Notes under the pieces: model-generated
The model's input: only the letters and a program-made list of their open reading frames with translations
The model's database searches: none
What the model was told of the DNA's origin: nothing
Position numbers and translations under genes: made by a program
In this document: positions 15,846 through 22,915 of the stretch, piece by piece
How positions within the stretch are numbered: position 1 is the stretch's first letter
Layout of the letters: the number at the start of each line of letters is the position of its first letter
Assembly: GCF_030268965.1 (NCBI RefSeq)
Contig: NZ_BSSE01000008.1
Location: forward strand, 1 to 64,000
Source: Microtetraspora sp. NBRC 16547
GTDB lineage: Bacteria; Actinomycetota; Actinomycetes; Streptosporangiales; Streptosporangiaceae
DNA length: 64,000 nucleotides
Direction: 5' to 3'

Positions 15846-16178
15846 ATGCTCCACCGCGTACTTCTGGCCAGTTCCGCCTGCGTCGCTCTCGCCGTCATGG
15901 CGCCAGTCGCCGCTTCGGCGGAGACGTTCACAATGCAGAGCTCAGCTACTGTCGCGCAGGCCGACAGCGCCGCAGTCAACACCACCCACAGCGACTGGGG
16001 CCGACCGGGCGGCTGGGGTCGGCCGGGCGGCGGCTCCTGGGGTCGCCCCTGGGGTAACCCGTCCTGGGGTCGGCCCTGGGGTAACCCGTGGGGCGGGTCC
16101 TGGGGTCGGCCCTGGAGCGGCGGCGTAGTTGTCGTCGGCGACTGCGCCTTCGACTACTACGGGGACTTCTGCTTCTGA
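15846..16178 (+). CDS. Small secreted Gly/Trp/Arg/Pro-repeat protein
   Basis: A 110-residue protein I do not recognise. Residues 1-26 are a classic Sec signal peptide (basic start, hydrophobic core, end at AASA-ET). The mature part has a Ser/Thr/Ala region, then seven or so copies of a WGRPGG or WGRPWGNP motif, then a Val stretch and the ending GDCAFDYYGDFCF with two cysteines. The ATG is preceded by GGAGAGGA. The repeat composition suggests an extended, possibly polysaccharide- or membrane-binding chain. It lies alone in the scar zone and is followed 78 bases later by a long palindrome that may be its terminator. Confidence 0.75.
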   Translation: MLHRVLLASSACVALAVMAPVAASAETFTMQSSATVAQADSAAVNTTHSDWGRPGGWGRPGGGSWGRPWGNPSWGRPWGNPWGGSWGRPWSGGVVVVGDCAFDYYGDFCF

Positions 16179-16256
16179 AATGAACCGGGTGGATTCTCAA
16201 CGAGAACCACCCTCGAGGATCAGCACGAATCCTCGTGTCGAGCACGCGCGTAGACA

Positions 16257-16293
16257 CCCCAGACTGTCAGCAAATTTTGCTGACAGTCTGGGG
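16257..16293. terminator. 37-bp perfect palindrome, probable terminator
   Basis: CCCCAGACTGTCAGCAAA (16257-16274) and its exact complement (16276-16293) flank one base, giving an 18-bp stem whose centre is AT-rich. Downstream of the small secreted gene it may stop transcription. The AT-rich centre rather than an AT-rich flank is unusual for a terminator, so an operator or a mobile-element recombination site is an alternative. Confidence 0.6.
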
Positions 16294-16512
16294 TCGTCCG
16301 GCTGCGGTAGGCCGTGGGCGAGTCGGCGCAGCGTTGAGCAGGGAGCCAGGGCACGTTGGTAGGGGAAAGCCGGGTCGTACGTCTCATCTGCGCATGTCGG
16401 GCAGCCATGCGGGCTGTTCATAACCGAAACCGCCGAACTGGCACTCGACGCCTGGCCCGGGGCGCGACACTGATCACCTCAGCGCACCGCCTGACCCCTT
16501 GGCCCCAGGAGA

Positions 16513-16713
16513 TCAGTCATGGACGGCTCGATCTCGCCAGCGAGTCGGCCCGGCACATTCGCGGGCAGCCCTCTCGAACGCCGGAGCGCACAGCACATAC
16601 AGCACCGTGCCGCAGACCCACACCCATCCGTCCCCGGCATCGATGGTCGCGCCGTAGAGCGCGGTGAAGGCGAGCGGGCCGACGATCCCGCTGACACCAG
16701 CAGTGCGAACCAC
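16513..16713 (-). pseudogene. MFS transporter C-terminal remnant
   Basis: The minus frame reads AGVSGIVGPLAFTALYGATI, then GWVWVCGTVLYVLCAPAFERA. This matches my memory of the last two membrane helices of TetA-type MFS drug exporters, ending at the stop at 16513. Upstream the frame turns into unrelated Arg-rich sequence, so only about 65 codons of the 3' end survive. The DNA from 16294 to 16512 holds nothing I can name. Confidence 0.5.
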
Positions 16714-16852
16714 GCACGGGGTTGCCGGACGGCACTGAGCAGTGCGCCGACGGCGATCACCATGGGCGGGCTTCTCGCGCACCGAGGCAGCCAACCGCCG
16801 CAGCGCAGCGCACTTATCAACGGTGAGTACCACGTCTCCCCGCAACCGTTCA

Positions 16853-16991
16853 TCAGGTGGCGAGGAGACGGGAGATGACGCGGTCGAGGGCGTCGAGGTC
16901 GGCCGGATCCAGGGCGAGCAGTGCGGCGGGCGGTGTGCCGAGGATGCGCTCGGCGAGTTCGGCGGCCTGTACGCCTTCGGGCGTGATCGAG
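16853..16991 (-). pseudogene. MarR-family regulator C-terminal remnant
   Basis: The last 46 codons read RRSITPEGVQAAELAERILG then TPPAALLALDPADLDALDRV, typical of the end of a MarR protein after the wing (TPEG plus the dimerisation helix). The gene is cut at 16991, exactly where the duplicated P450 tail begins on the other strand. It is not a copy of the MarR at 9372, whose C-terminus differs. Confidence 0.6.
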
Positions 16992-17059
16992 CGCCGGGTC
17001 CGCTCCAACTTCGTCAACGGCATCAAGGAGCTCCCGGTCACCGTCACGCTCGCCTGACC
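16992..17059 (+). pseudogene. Duplicated 3' end of the P450 gene
   Basis: These 68 bases differ from 15267-15334 at only two positions and encode the last 20 or so residues of the P450 (RVRSNFVNGIKELPVTVTLA) plus the stop. The upstream P450 sequence is missing and is replaced by an inverted MarR fragment. The near-identity means the duplication is recent or maintained by conversion. The fragment ends seven bases before the stop of the AmaP gene. Confidence 0.9.
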
Positions 17060-17065
17060 CGCGGC

Positions 17066-17656
17066 TCAGCGGACCTCCCGGATCCGCCTGCCCGTGACGA
17101 AGTCCACCCGGACCAGCGCGGGCAGGCGTTCCAGCCCGAGCGCGGAGCGCAGGTCGGGGACCGCCTCGTCGTGCAGCCGCGCGAGCAGGGCGTCCGGGTG
17201 GGGATCCCGCGAGGTCACCCGCAGGTCCAGGGCCGGCGCGTCGTTCGTCCCGCGCAGCGCGGCCCGCGCCCGCTGCACGTCGCCGTAGGCGCTCACCCGC
17301 GTGGCCAGCGCCGCACCGGCCTCCCTGGCGTCGATCTCGGTGACGCCTGTGGGGCCGGACTCCAGGCGCATGCGCCGCAACCGGTCGGCGCGGAGCAGCG
17401 CGACCAGCCAGACCAGGCCGATGACCGCGACCACGACGCCCGCGGCCGCGACGGCCGGCCAGAACCACGCGGTCGTCCGGGCGAACGAGGCGACGGGACC
17501 GGCCAGCAGCGGCTGCCGGGCCGCGCTCGCGCCGAAAACGCCCAGGCCGCGCGCCAGGGCGGCTCCTCCCGCCGCGAAGAGGATCAGGCCGAGCAGCGTC
17601 AGGCCCAGCCGGTTACACCACGCGATGCCCCGGCCGAAGGCCTTTCCCCGTCTCAC
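17066..17656 (-). CDS. amaP: Alkaline shock response membrane anchor protein AmaP
   Basis: A 196-residue membrane protein with two hydrophobic helices (about residues 14-36 and 58-84) and a soluble C-terminal domain ending in DLRVTSRDPHPDALLARLHD-like sequence. This is the arrangement of AmaP, which anchors Asp23 at the membrane. The GTG start overlaps the TGA of the preceding DUF6286 gene (GTGA). It is the last gene of the six-gene operon starting at 19672. Confidence 0.8.
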   Translation of the reverse strand: MRRGKAFGRGIAWCNRLGLTLLGLILFAAGGAALARGLGVFGASAARQPLLAGPVASFARTTAWFWPAVAAAGVVVAVIGLVWLVALLRADRLRRMRLESGPTGVTEIDAREAGAALATRVSAYGDVQRARAALRGTNDAPALDLRVTSRDPHPDALLARLHDEAVPDLRSALGLERLPALVRVDFVTGRRIREVR

Positions 17657-18264
17657 GAGGCACCCCTCACCTTGGTCCGCACGGTGAACCGGCCGACCGG
17701 CGCGAGCGCGGCCAATTCGTCCTCCACCACGGCCCGCACATGGTCCTCGACCGCGGCGGTGTCGCGCAGGTCGCTGCCCGCGTGGATCGTCACCCGCCGT
17801 CCACGGATGCCCGCCCGGGCCCGCCGTACCCCGTCGACCCGGCCCGCGACCGCGCCGAGCAGCCGCCTCAGCACGCGCCGCGACACTCCGATGACCATGT
17901 CGGGGTCGCCGCTGCGCAACGGCACCAGCCGCGGCCGTCCGGCCACCGTCCCGAGCAGGATGAGCAGCAGTCCCACGATCCCCATGACGCCGGCGGACGC
18001 CATGACGGTGCCGTCCCGCCAGACCGAGGTGCGGGCCCATTCCACCACCGGGCCGTACGGCACGATCAGCGCGGGATGGCCGACCAGCGCCGAGATCACC
18101 TCGACGGCGGTCAGCAGCCCGACCGCGAACAGGACGATCGCGGCGATCGCCGCCGGGACCTTCCGCCTGGTACGGAAGTAACGCGCGGCCCTCGTCCGCG
18201 TCCTCGCGGACGCGCGTGCGGGGGACGCTGGAGGTTCAGGGGCCTGCGCCCCTTGGAGAGTCAT
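17653..18264 (-). CDS. DUF6286-type membrane protein of the Asp23 operon
   Basis: A 203-residue protein with a Pro/Ala/Arg-rich cytoplasmic start, two membrane helices (around 37-60 and 93-108) and a soluble C-terminal part containing HAGSDLRDTAAVEDHVRAVV, which is itself Asp23-like. Actinobacterial Asp23 operons usually carry such a gene between the short Asp23 protein and AmaP. It overlaps the upstream gene by 29 bases and the downstream GTG by four, so translation is coupled. The function is unknown; a role in envelope stress is inferred from context. Confidence 0.75.
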   Translation of the reverse strand: MTLQGAQAPEPPASPARASARTRTRAARYFRTRRKVPAAIAAIVLFAVGLLTAVEVISALVGHPALIVPYGPVVEWARTSVWRDGTVMASAGVMGIVGLLLILLGTVAGRPRLVPLRSGDPDMVIGVSRRVLRRLLGAVAGRVDGVRRARAGIRGRRVTIHAGSDLRDTAAVEDHVRAVVEDELAALAPVGRFTVRTKVRGAS

Positions 18265-18565
18265 GACCGCTCCTCGGTGACGGCACGAGCCGGACGATGT
18301 CGACGTCGACGTTCTCGACGGTGATGCCGGTCAGGACGCGCATCCGGCGCCTGAGCCGCTCGCGCGCCTCCGCCGCGACCCGCGCCACCGGCGCCGGATA
18401 CCGGACGGCGAGACCGAGTCGCACGGCGGCGATGCCTCCGCTGACGGAGACCGTCACCCGCGGCCGCTCCGCGAGCCGCTCGTCGTCGGCGGCCACCTCC
18501 CTCGCGATCTTCAGGAAGGCGCGGTCGGAGACCGTGGTGACGCCGCGCCCGGTCTGGACGGTCAT
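18236..18565 (-). CDS. Short Asp23/Gls24-like protein
   Basis: A 109-residue protein with the Asp23 core reading RVTVSVSGGIAAVRLGLAVR, then EARERLRRRMRVLTGITVENVDVDIVRL, that is, the beta-strand, helix and beta-strand pattern of the family without its N-terminal part. The ATG at 18565 overlaps the stop of the upstream 61-residue protein (ATGA). Confidence 0.75.
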   Translation of the reverse strand: MTVQTGRGVTTVSDRAFLKIAREVAADDERLAERPRVTVSVSGGIAAVRLGLAVRYPAPVARVAAEARERLRRRMRVLTGITVENVDVDIVRLVPSPRSGHDSPRGAGP

Positions 18566-18747
18566 TGCCGCCCGGCCCGGAGCGTCGGCATCTGGACGCC
18601 GCCGTCGAGGACGAGGCCGACGAAGAAGCCGACCACCCCGAGGACCAGCACGACGAGGAAGGCGGTGAGACCGCCGAAGGCGCCGACGATCCCGAGGACC
18701 GTGCCGAACGTGAGCCCGACGACGGACCAAACAGGGAACTGGTTCAT
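18562..18747 (-). CDS. Small two-helix membrane protein (DUF2273-like)
   Basis: A 61-residue protein consisting almost entirely of two membrane helices (about 7-24 and 28-48), rich in Gly and Val, followed by a short polar tail. Its size and place between two Asp23 genes match the DUF2273 proteins of Gls24/Asp23 operons. Both ends overlap neighbours by four bases. Confidence 0.75.
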   Translation of the reverse strand: MNQFPVWSVVGLTFGTVLGIVGAFGGLTAFLVVLVLGVVGFFVGLVLDGGVQMPTLRAGRQ

Positions 18748-19184
18748 GATGACCTCACCTTCCTGGGTTCCTCGATGCCTGTGACGTCGTCGATCGTGAT
18801 GTCGACCCGCCTGCCGCGAGCGAGGTCGCCGATGGCGTCGCGGATCTCGGCCGCGATTTCGGGCATCGGCCTCCCGTACCGGACGATCACGTGAACCTCG
18901 ATCTCCTCGCCGCGCAGGGAGATCCCCGGCACGGATTCGCCGGGAAGATAGGTGGCGATCGCTCCGAACGGACCGGCCGAGAGCCCGGCGACGTCGGGGC
19001 AGGACGTCACCCGCTCGGCGATCCGCCTGGCGTCGACCCGTCCGGCGTCGGTGGTCTCCGGACCCGATCCGGTGGTCTCCGGACCCGATCCGGTGGTCTC
19101 CGGACCCGATCCGGTGGTCTCCGGACCCGATCCGGTGGTCACCGGACCCGACCTGGTGGTCACCGGACTCGATCCGGTGGTCAC
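18744..19184 (-). CDS. Asp23/Gls24 family protein with repeat N-terminus
   Basis: A 146-residue protein. The C-terminal 90 residues are Asp23-like: AERVTSCPDVAGLSAGPFG, then GEEIEVHVIVRYGRPMPEIA and RDAIGDLARGRRVDITIDDV. The N-terminal 45 residues are a Thr/Gly/Ser/Pro repeat (TTGSGPE) encoded by a 21-bp DNA minisatellite. I place the start at the GTG at 19184, which overlaps the upstream TGA (GTGA) and has GGAAGGAG about ten bases before it; internal GTGs in the repeat are alternatives. Confidence 0.75.
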   Translation of the reverse strand: MTTGSSPVTTRSGPVTTGSGPETTGSGPETTGSGPETTGSGPETTDAGRVDARRIAERVTSCPDVAGLSAGPFGAIATYLPGESVPGISLRGEEIEVHVIVRYGRPMPEIAAEIRDAIGDLARGRRVDITIDDVTGIEEPRKVRSS

Positions 19185-19196
19185 CGGACCCGCGCT
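19050..19196. repeat. 21-bp minisatellite inside an Asp23 gene, seven units
   Basis: Seven units of GGTGGTCTCCGGACCCGATC plus C run from 19050 to 19196. The first four are identical, the last three carry a few changes, and the last is partly diverged. The 21-base period keeps the reading frame (seven residues per unit on the minus strand), so copy number may vary without breaking the gene. Confidence 0.9.
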
Positions 19197-19672
19197 CCTT
19201 CCCCCGTGCCCTGGGACTCGTCCTGTGCCGGCAGGTAGACGTCGTCCACCGTGACGTTCACCTCGGTCACCTCGAGCCCGCACATCTGCCCGACGGCTTT
19301 GATCACGTTCTCGCGGACGGCCGCGGCGACGTCGGGAATCGTCACGCCGTAGTCGATGACGAGATCGATGTCCACGGCGGCCTGGCGCTCGCCGACCTCC
19401 ACGGAGATGCCGCGGGTGATGGCGTCCTCCACGCCCATCCTGCCCTTGAGCGCGCCGAAGGCGCGGGCGGGTGCGGTGCCGAAGTCGTGGACCCCGGATA
19501 TCTCCCGGGCGGCCAGACCTGAGATCTTCGCCACGACCCCCTCGGCGATGGTGGTGCGGCCCGATTCGGTCATCAGGCTGGTGCCCCCCGTACGGCCCGC
19601 TTCCGTCCGGCCGGATGCGCCCCTCTGCTGGGCGGGCACGCCCTGCACCGATGAAGTGTTCGTCTCCGTCAT
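19181..19672 (-). CDS. Asp23/Gls24 family envelope stress protein
   Basis: A 163-residue full-length Asp23 family protein. After a polar N-terminus, the family signature appears as TIAEGVVAKISGLAAREISG and VHDFG, then RGISVEVGERQAAVDIDLVI, DYGVTIPDVAAAVRENV and GLEVTEVNVTVDDV. In firmicutes Asp23 forms membrane-associated layers anchored by AmaP; in actinobacteria the role is less clear. It is the first gene of a tightly overlapping six-gene minus-strand operon. A GGGG-rich binding site precedes the ATG at 19672, and the promoter should lie in 19673-19950. Confidence 0.88.
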   Translation of the reverse strand: MTETNTSSVQGVPAQQRGASGRTEAGRTGGTSLMTESGRTTIAEGVVAKISGLAAREISGVHDFGTAPARAFGALKGRMGVEDAITRGISVEVGERQAAVDIDLVIDYGVTIPDVAAAVRENVIKAVGQMCGLEVTEVNVTVDDVYLPAQDESQGTGEGARVR

Positions 19673-19951
19673 GGGAAACCCCCCGTTGGCCTCTTTCTCG
19701 GAGCCTTGTTACTTCTTGACGTCCAGGTTCCCCAGTACCCCCGTCGGTGATGGGAAGCGTGCGGGGCAGGGAGAGACTGCGTCACGGTATGCCCCGATTT
19801 GTTTTAGGGGGACCGGCCCCGCCCGGCCCGGCCGCGAGACCCGCGACCCCGCACGGCCTTGACGGACGTCAAGTTTGTCCAATGCTTCGCTATTTGGGTT
19901 TCCATGTCCGGTCTTCGGGGAGGGAGGTGCTCGAATGAGCGGGAGGAGGCC

Positions 19952-20734
19952 GTGGGTGACGTCGGCACCTACCTCTACGCGGTCGCCGGGGACGCGGGCC
20001 GCCGGCCTCCTGGCGGTCTGACGGGCGTGGGGGGCGCGCCGGTCCGGGTGATCGCGGACTGTGGCCTGGCCGCCTACGTGAGCACCGTCCCGCTGGACGA
20101 GTTCGGCGAGGAGTCACTGCGCCGCTCGATGGAGGACCCGGACTGGCTGGGCGAGACCGCCCGCGCGCACCACGGCGTCGTGGCCGCGGTCGCCGAGACC
20201 GGGCCGACCGCCCCCGTCCGGCTCGTGACCGTGTACAGCGGGGACGAGCAAGTGCGCGATCTGCTGCGACGGCGGGCCGCCGACTTCGCCGAGGCGCTCT
20301 CCCACGTGAGTGGCCGGAGTGAATGGGGTGTGAAAGTGTACGTCGATCCGGCCGCCCTGTCCGCCGCCCTGTCCCCGGCGGCGACGGGTGATGAGGCGGC
20401 CGACCGCGGCGAACGCATCCACACCGCCCTGCTGGACCTGGCCGTCACCGGCCGCAGGCACCGGGCGCAGGATCCGCGGCTGTCCGGACGCGACGAGTGG
20501 ATGGTCCTGAACGGCGCGTACCTCGTCGACGAGGACCGCGGCCCGGAGTTCGCCGCGGCGGTCGCGAAGTTCCGCGAGCCGGGGACGGACGTGGATCTCA
20601 GCGGCCCCTGGCCGCCGTACTCCTTCACGGAGTTGGCCGACACAGGGCTGGACGACACGGGGCTGGACGACACGGGGCTGGACGACACGGGGCTGGAAAA
20701 CACGGGGCCGGCCGACGGTCCCCGATCACGGTGA
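19952..20734 (+). CDS. GvpL/GvpF gas vesicle family protein, orphan
   Basis: A 260-residue GvpL/GvpF-type protein. It begins GTYLYAV and continues through the alpha/beta module with RVIADCGLAAYVSTVPLDEF, ARAHHGVVAAVA, APVRLVTVY and the second half SEWGVKVYVD, ending near GPWPPYSF, all typical of the family. The C-terminus adds four TGLDD repeats. The GTG at 19952 follows GGAGGAGG. No GvpA/J shell protein, GvpK, GvpN or GvpO lies in the window, so it cannot make vesicles by itself here. It diverges from the Asp23 operon across about 280 bases, and its end overlaps the MFS stop by nine bases. Confidence 0.85.
   Translation: MGDVGTYLYAVAGDAGRRPPGGLTGVGGAPVRVIADCGLAAYVSTVPLDEFGEESLRRSMEDPDWLGETARAHHGVVAAVAETGPTAPVRLVTVYSGDEQVRDLLRRRAADFAEALSHVSGRSEWGVKVYVDPAALSAALSPAATGDEAADRGERIHTALLDLAVTGRRHRAQDPRLSGRDEWMVLNGAYLVDEDRGPEFAAAVAKFREPGTDVDLSGPWPPYSFTELADTGLDDTGLDDTGLDDTGLENTGPADGPRSR
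20642..20701 (+). repeat. 15-bp in-frame tandem repeat at the GvpL/F C-terminus
   Basis: Four units of ACGGGGCTGGACGAC (first with one change, last ending GGAAAAC) encode TGLDD or DDTGL repeats in the C-terminal tail. Confidence 0.9.
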
Positions 20735-22144
20735 CCCCACCGGCTCGTGCGGCGCCAGGCGCGCGGCTGTGCGCTCGGCGGTGGCCCTGGCCCAGCCGGT
20801 CGTGGTGACCAGGGCGAGGACGAGGACGACCAGTCCGTACGCGGCGACGATCCACCAGACCACGTGGCCGGCCCGGATGAAACCGGGGGCGTGCACGGCG
20901 GAGGCGACCACCGATCCGGCGATCGCCACTCCGAACGACTGCCCGACCTGGCGGCTGGTCGAGGCGACGGCGGCGGCGACGCCGGCCTGGGAGAGCGGCA
21001 TCCCGGAGACGGCGGTGTTGGTGATCGGCGGGTTGACCACCGCGAACCCGAGCCCGAAGACGAGGTAGATCCCCAGCAGGACCGGGATGGGCGTGACCAG
21101 GGTGACCTGCGCGAGCAGCACGCCGGCCACGGCGATGCAGACGCCGCCCGCGAGCAGCGGCACCCGCGGCCCGCGCGCGCCGACCAGCCGTCCCGACAAC
21201 GGCCCGAAGATCAGCGTCGCCAACGCGGTGGGGAGCATGCACAGCCCGGCGTCCAGGGCCGACAGGCCGCGGATGTTCTGCAGATAGAGCGTGTTGACGA
21301 AGAGGAACATGCCGAGCGCGGCGAAGCTCGCTACGGCGATGGCCGCCGCCCCCGAGAACGGCGCGCTGTGGAAGAAGCGCACGTCGATGAGCGGCTCCTC
21401 GCGGCGCGGCTCGTACACGATCAGCGCCGCGAGGGAGAGCGCGGAGACGACGAAGCAGCCGATGATCAGGTCCGACGTCCAGCCCACCCCCTGCCCCTCG
21501 ATGATCCCGTACGTCAGGGAGGCCAGCAGGACGATGACGAGCGCCTGCCCCACCGGGTCGATCCTGCGTGGTTTCTCCGACCTGGACTCGGGGACGAACA
21601 GCCAGGCGAGCAGCACCGCGACCAGGCCGATCGGCACGTTGATCCAGAAGATGGCCCGCCAGCCGACGCCGTCGGTCAGCAGGCCGCCGACCACCGGGCC
21701 GAGGGCCATGCTGATCCCGACGACGCCGCCCCACACGCCGATCGCCTGGGCGCGCTCGCGGGGGTCGGTGAAGGTGTTGGTGATGATCGACAGCGCCACC
21801 GGGTTGAGCATCGACCCGCCGACCGCCTGGAGGGCGCGGAACGCGATCAGCCACTCCAGGGTCGGCGCGATGCTGCACAGCAGTGACCCGCCCGTGAAGA
21901 CGAGCAACCCGATCTGGAAGACGCGCCGCCTCCCGACGCGGTCGCCGGTGGACCCCGACAACATCAGCAGGCTGGCGAGCGTGAGCGTGTAGGCGTCGAT
22001 CGTCCACTGCAGCCCGGAGACGGGGGCGCTCAGGTCCCGTCCCAGGGAGGGCAGCGCCACGTTCACGATCGTGTTGTCCAGGGACACGATCAGCAGGCTG
22101 GTGCAGCAGATGAGCAGCACCAGGATCCGCCGCCGGCGATTCAT
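20726..22144 (-). CDS. MFS multidrug exporter, EmrB/QacA (DHA2) type
   Basis: A 472-residue transporter with about fourteen hydrophobic helices. Motif A is seen as GSTGDRVGRRRVF, preceded by LDNTIVNVALPSLGRDL, the DHA2-family start, and by QWTIDAYTLTLASLLMLSG. Such proteins export cationic drugs, dyes or antibiotics by proton antiport. The ATG at 22144 is chosen; a GTG nine bases upstream is possible, and neither has a clear ribosome binding site, so translation may be leaderless. No regulator gene is adjacent. Confidence 0.87.
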   Translation of the reverse strand: MNRRRRILVLLICCTSLLIVSLDNTIVNVALPSLGRDLSAPVSGLQWTIDAYTLTLASLLMLSGSTGDRVGRRRVFQIGLLVFTGGSLLCSIAPTLEWLIAFRALQAVGGSMLNPVALSIITNTFTDPRERAQAIGVWGGVVGISMALGPVVGGLLTDGVGWRAIFWINVPIGLVAVLLAWLFVPESRSEKPRRIDPVGQALVIVLLASLTYGIIEGQGVGWTSDLIIGCFVVSALSLAALIVYEPRREEPLIDVRFFHSAPFSGAAAIAVASFAALGMFLFVNTLYLQNIRGLSALDAGLCMLPTALATLIFGPLSGRLVGARGPRVPLLAGGVCIAVAGVLLAQVTLVTPIPVLLGIYLVFGLGFAVVNPPITNTAVSGMPLSQAGVAAAVASTSRQVGQSFGVAIAGSVVASAVHAPGFIRAGHVVWWIVAAYGLVVLVLALVTTTGWARATAERTAARLAPHEPVGSP

Positions 22145-22915
22145 TAGTCGCACTATAGAGCGTCCGATTCGCCGTGACTTCGGCGCGGCGGGCTCGGGGC
22201 GCCTTAGAGCCTGCTGATAAAGGGTTTGGTCGCTGGAGCCGGGGCCGCGGATGCTCTGGTTGAGGTCGTCTTTGAGTGATCACCTACGGACGGGAGCGGG
22301 CTCCTGGTAGCTGAGGTGTTGTCTACGCAACTCGGCAGCCAGGAGCCCGTGGTGTCTGTTTACACGCCCGCGGCTTTGGACGCCAGCGGTTGTGCCTTGC
22401 CGGGGTGCCGGAGTCATGACCGGAAGCCGTCGTATCCGTCGGATCTGACCGATGCCGAATGGGCGTGGGAGGCCGTCGGTCGACTCTGCGGCGATGCTCA
22501 TAACCGCAATTCAGACGGTCCGGAGGACTGGAAACGGCCACTCTTTTTGAAGCGGCAAACTGCGGATCACTCATTTCATCGGGCATACCTAAAAAGATCT
22601 CGGCAAAGATCGCTTCTCGCGGGCGCCTCTCATCGGCACGGAGTGGCCGACTGCGGCCAGTCGGGAACTTGCCGTAAGTGGCCTATTTACATCTATTCGC
22701 CGACCAGTCACCATATGGCCGTGGCCACACCCCGCCTCGTTGGTCAGTGACTGGCGCTGAAAAGGTCGCCGAGGTTGTCAACCAATGCGATTTGTAATCC
22801 GCTCGCGCCAACACGTGAGGAGAGGGCGTCCCGGGTGGTGAAATCATAGCAATTCTGCACGGCCAGCGATCCCGAATTCGGTATGGCATAACGCCACACC
22901 AGAAGGAATGACACC
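22145..22915. other. Gene-free interval with IS remnant
   Basis: About 770 bases without an intact gene. The left part contains an IS5-like fragment (22352-22465) preceded by an inverted repeat GGGCTCCTGG (22298-22307) and CCAGGAGCCC (22339-22348). The right part from about 22470 is noticeably less GC-rich than the rest of the window and shows nothing recognisable apart from the AAGGA binding site of the next gene near 22902. Confidence 0.6.
22352..22465 (+). pseudogene. IS5-like transposase N-terminal remnant
   Basis: A GTG at 22352 opens a frame reading SVYTPAALDASGC and then RKPSYPSDLTDAEWA, the characteristic start of IS5-type actinobacterial transposases. After DAEWA the sequence diverges from the family, and the DDE catalytic part is missing. 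The hairpin just upstream may be part of the original element end. Confidence 0.7.

Noticed and set aside
19050-19196. CRISPR-like array
   Set aside because: The units are contiguous 21-bp tandem repeats without spacers, lie inside a gene in frame, and no cas genes are present.
19952-20734. Gas vesicle gene cluster
   Set aside because: Only one GvpL/F-family gene is present. No GvpA/J, K, N or O homologue lies in the window.
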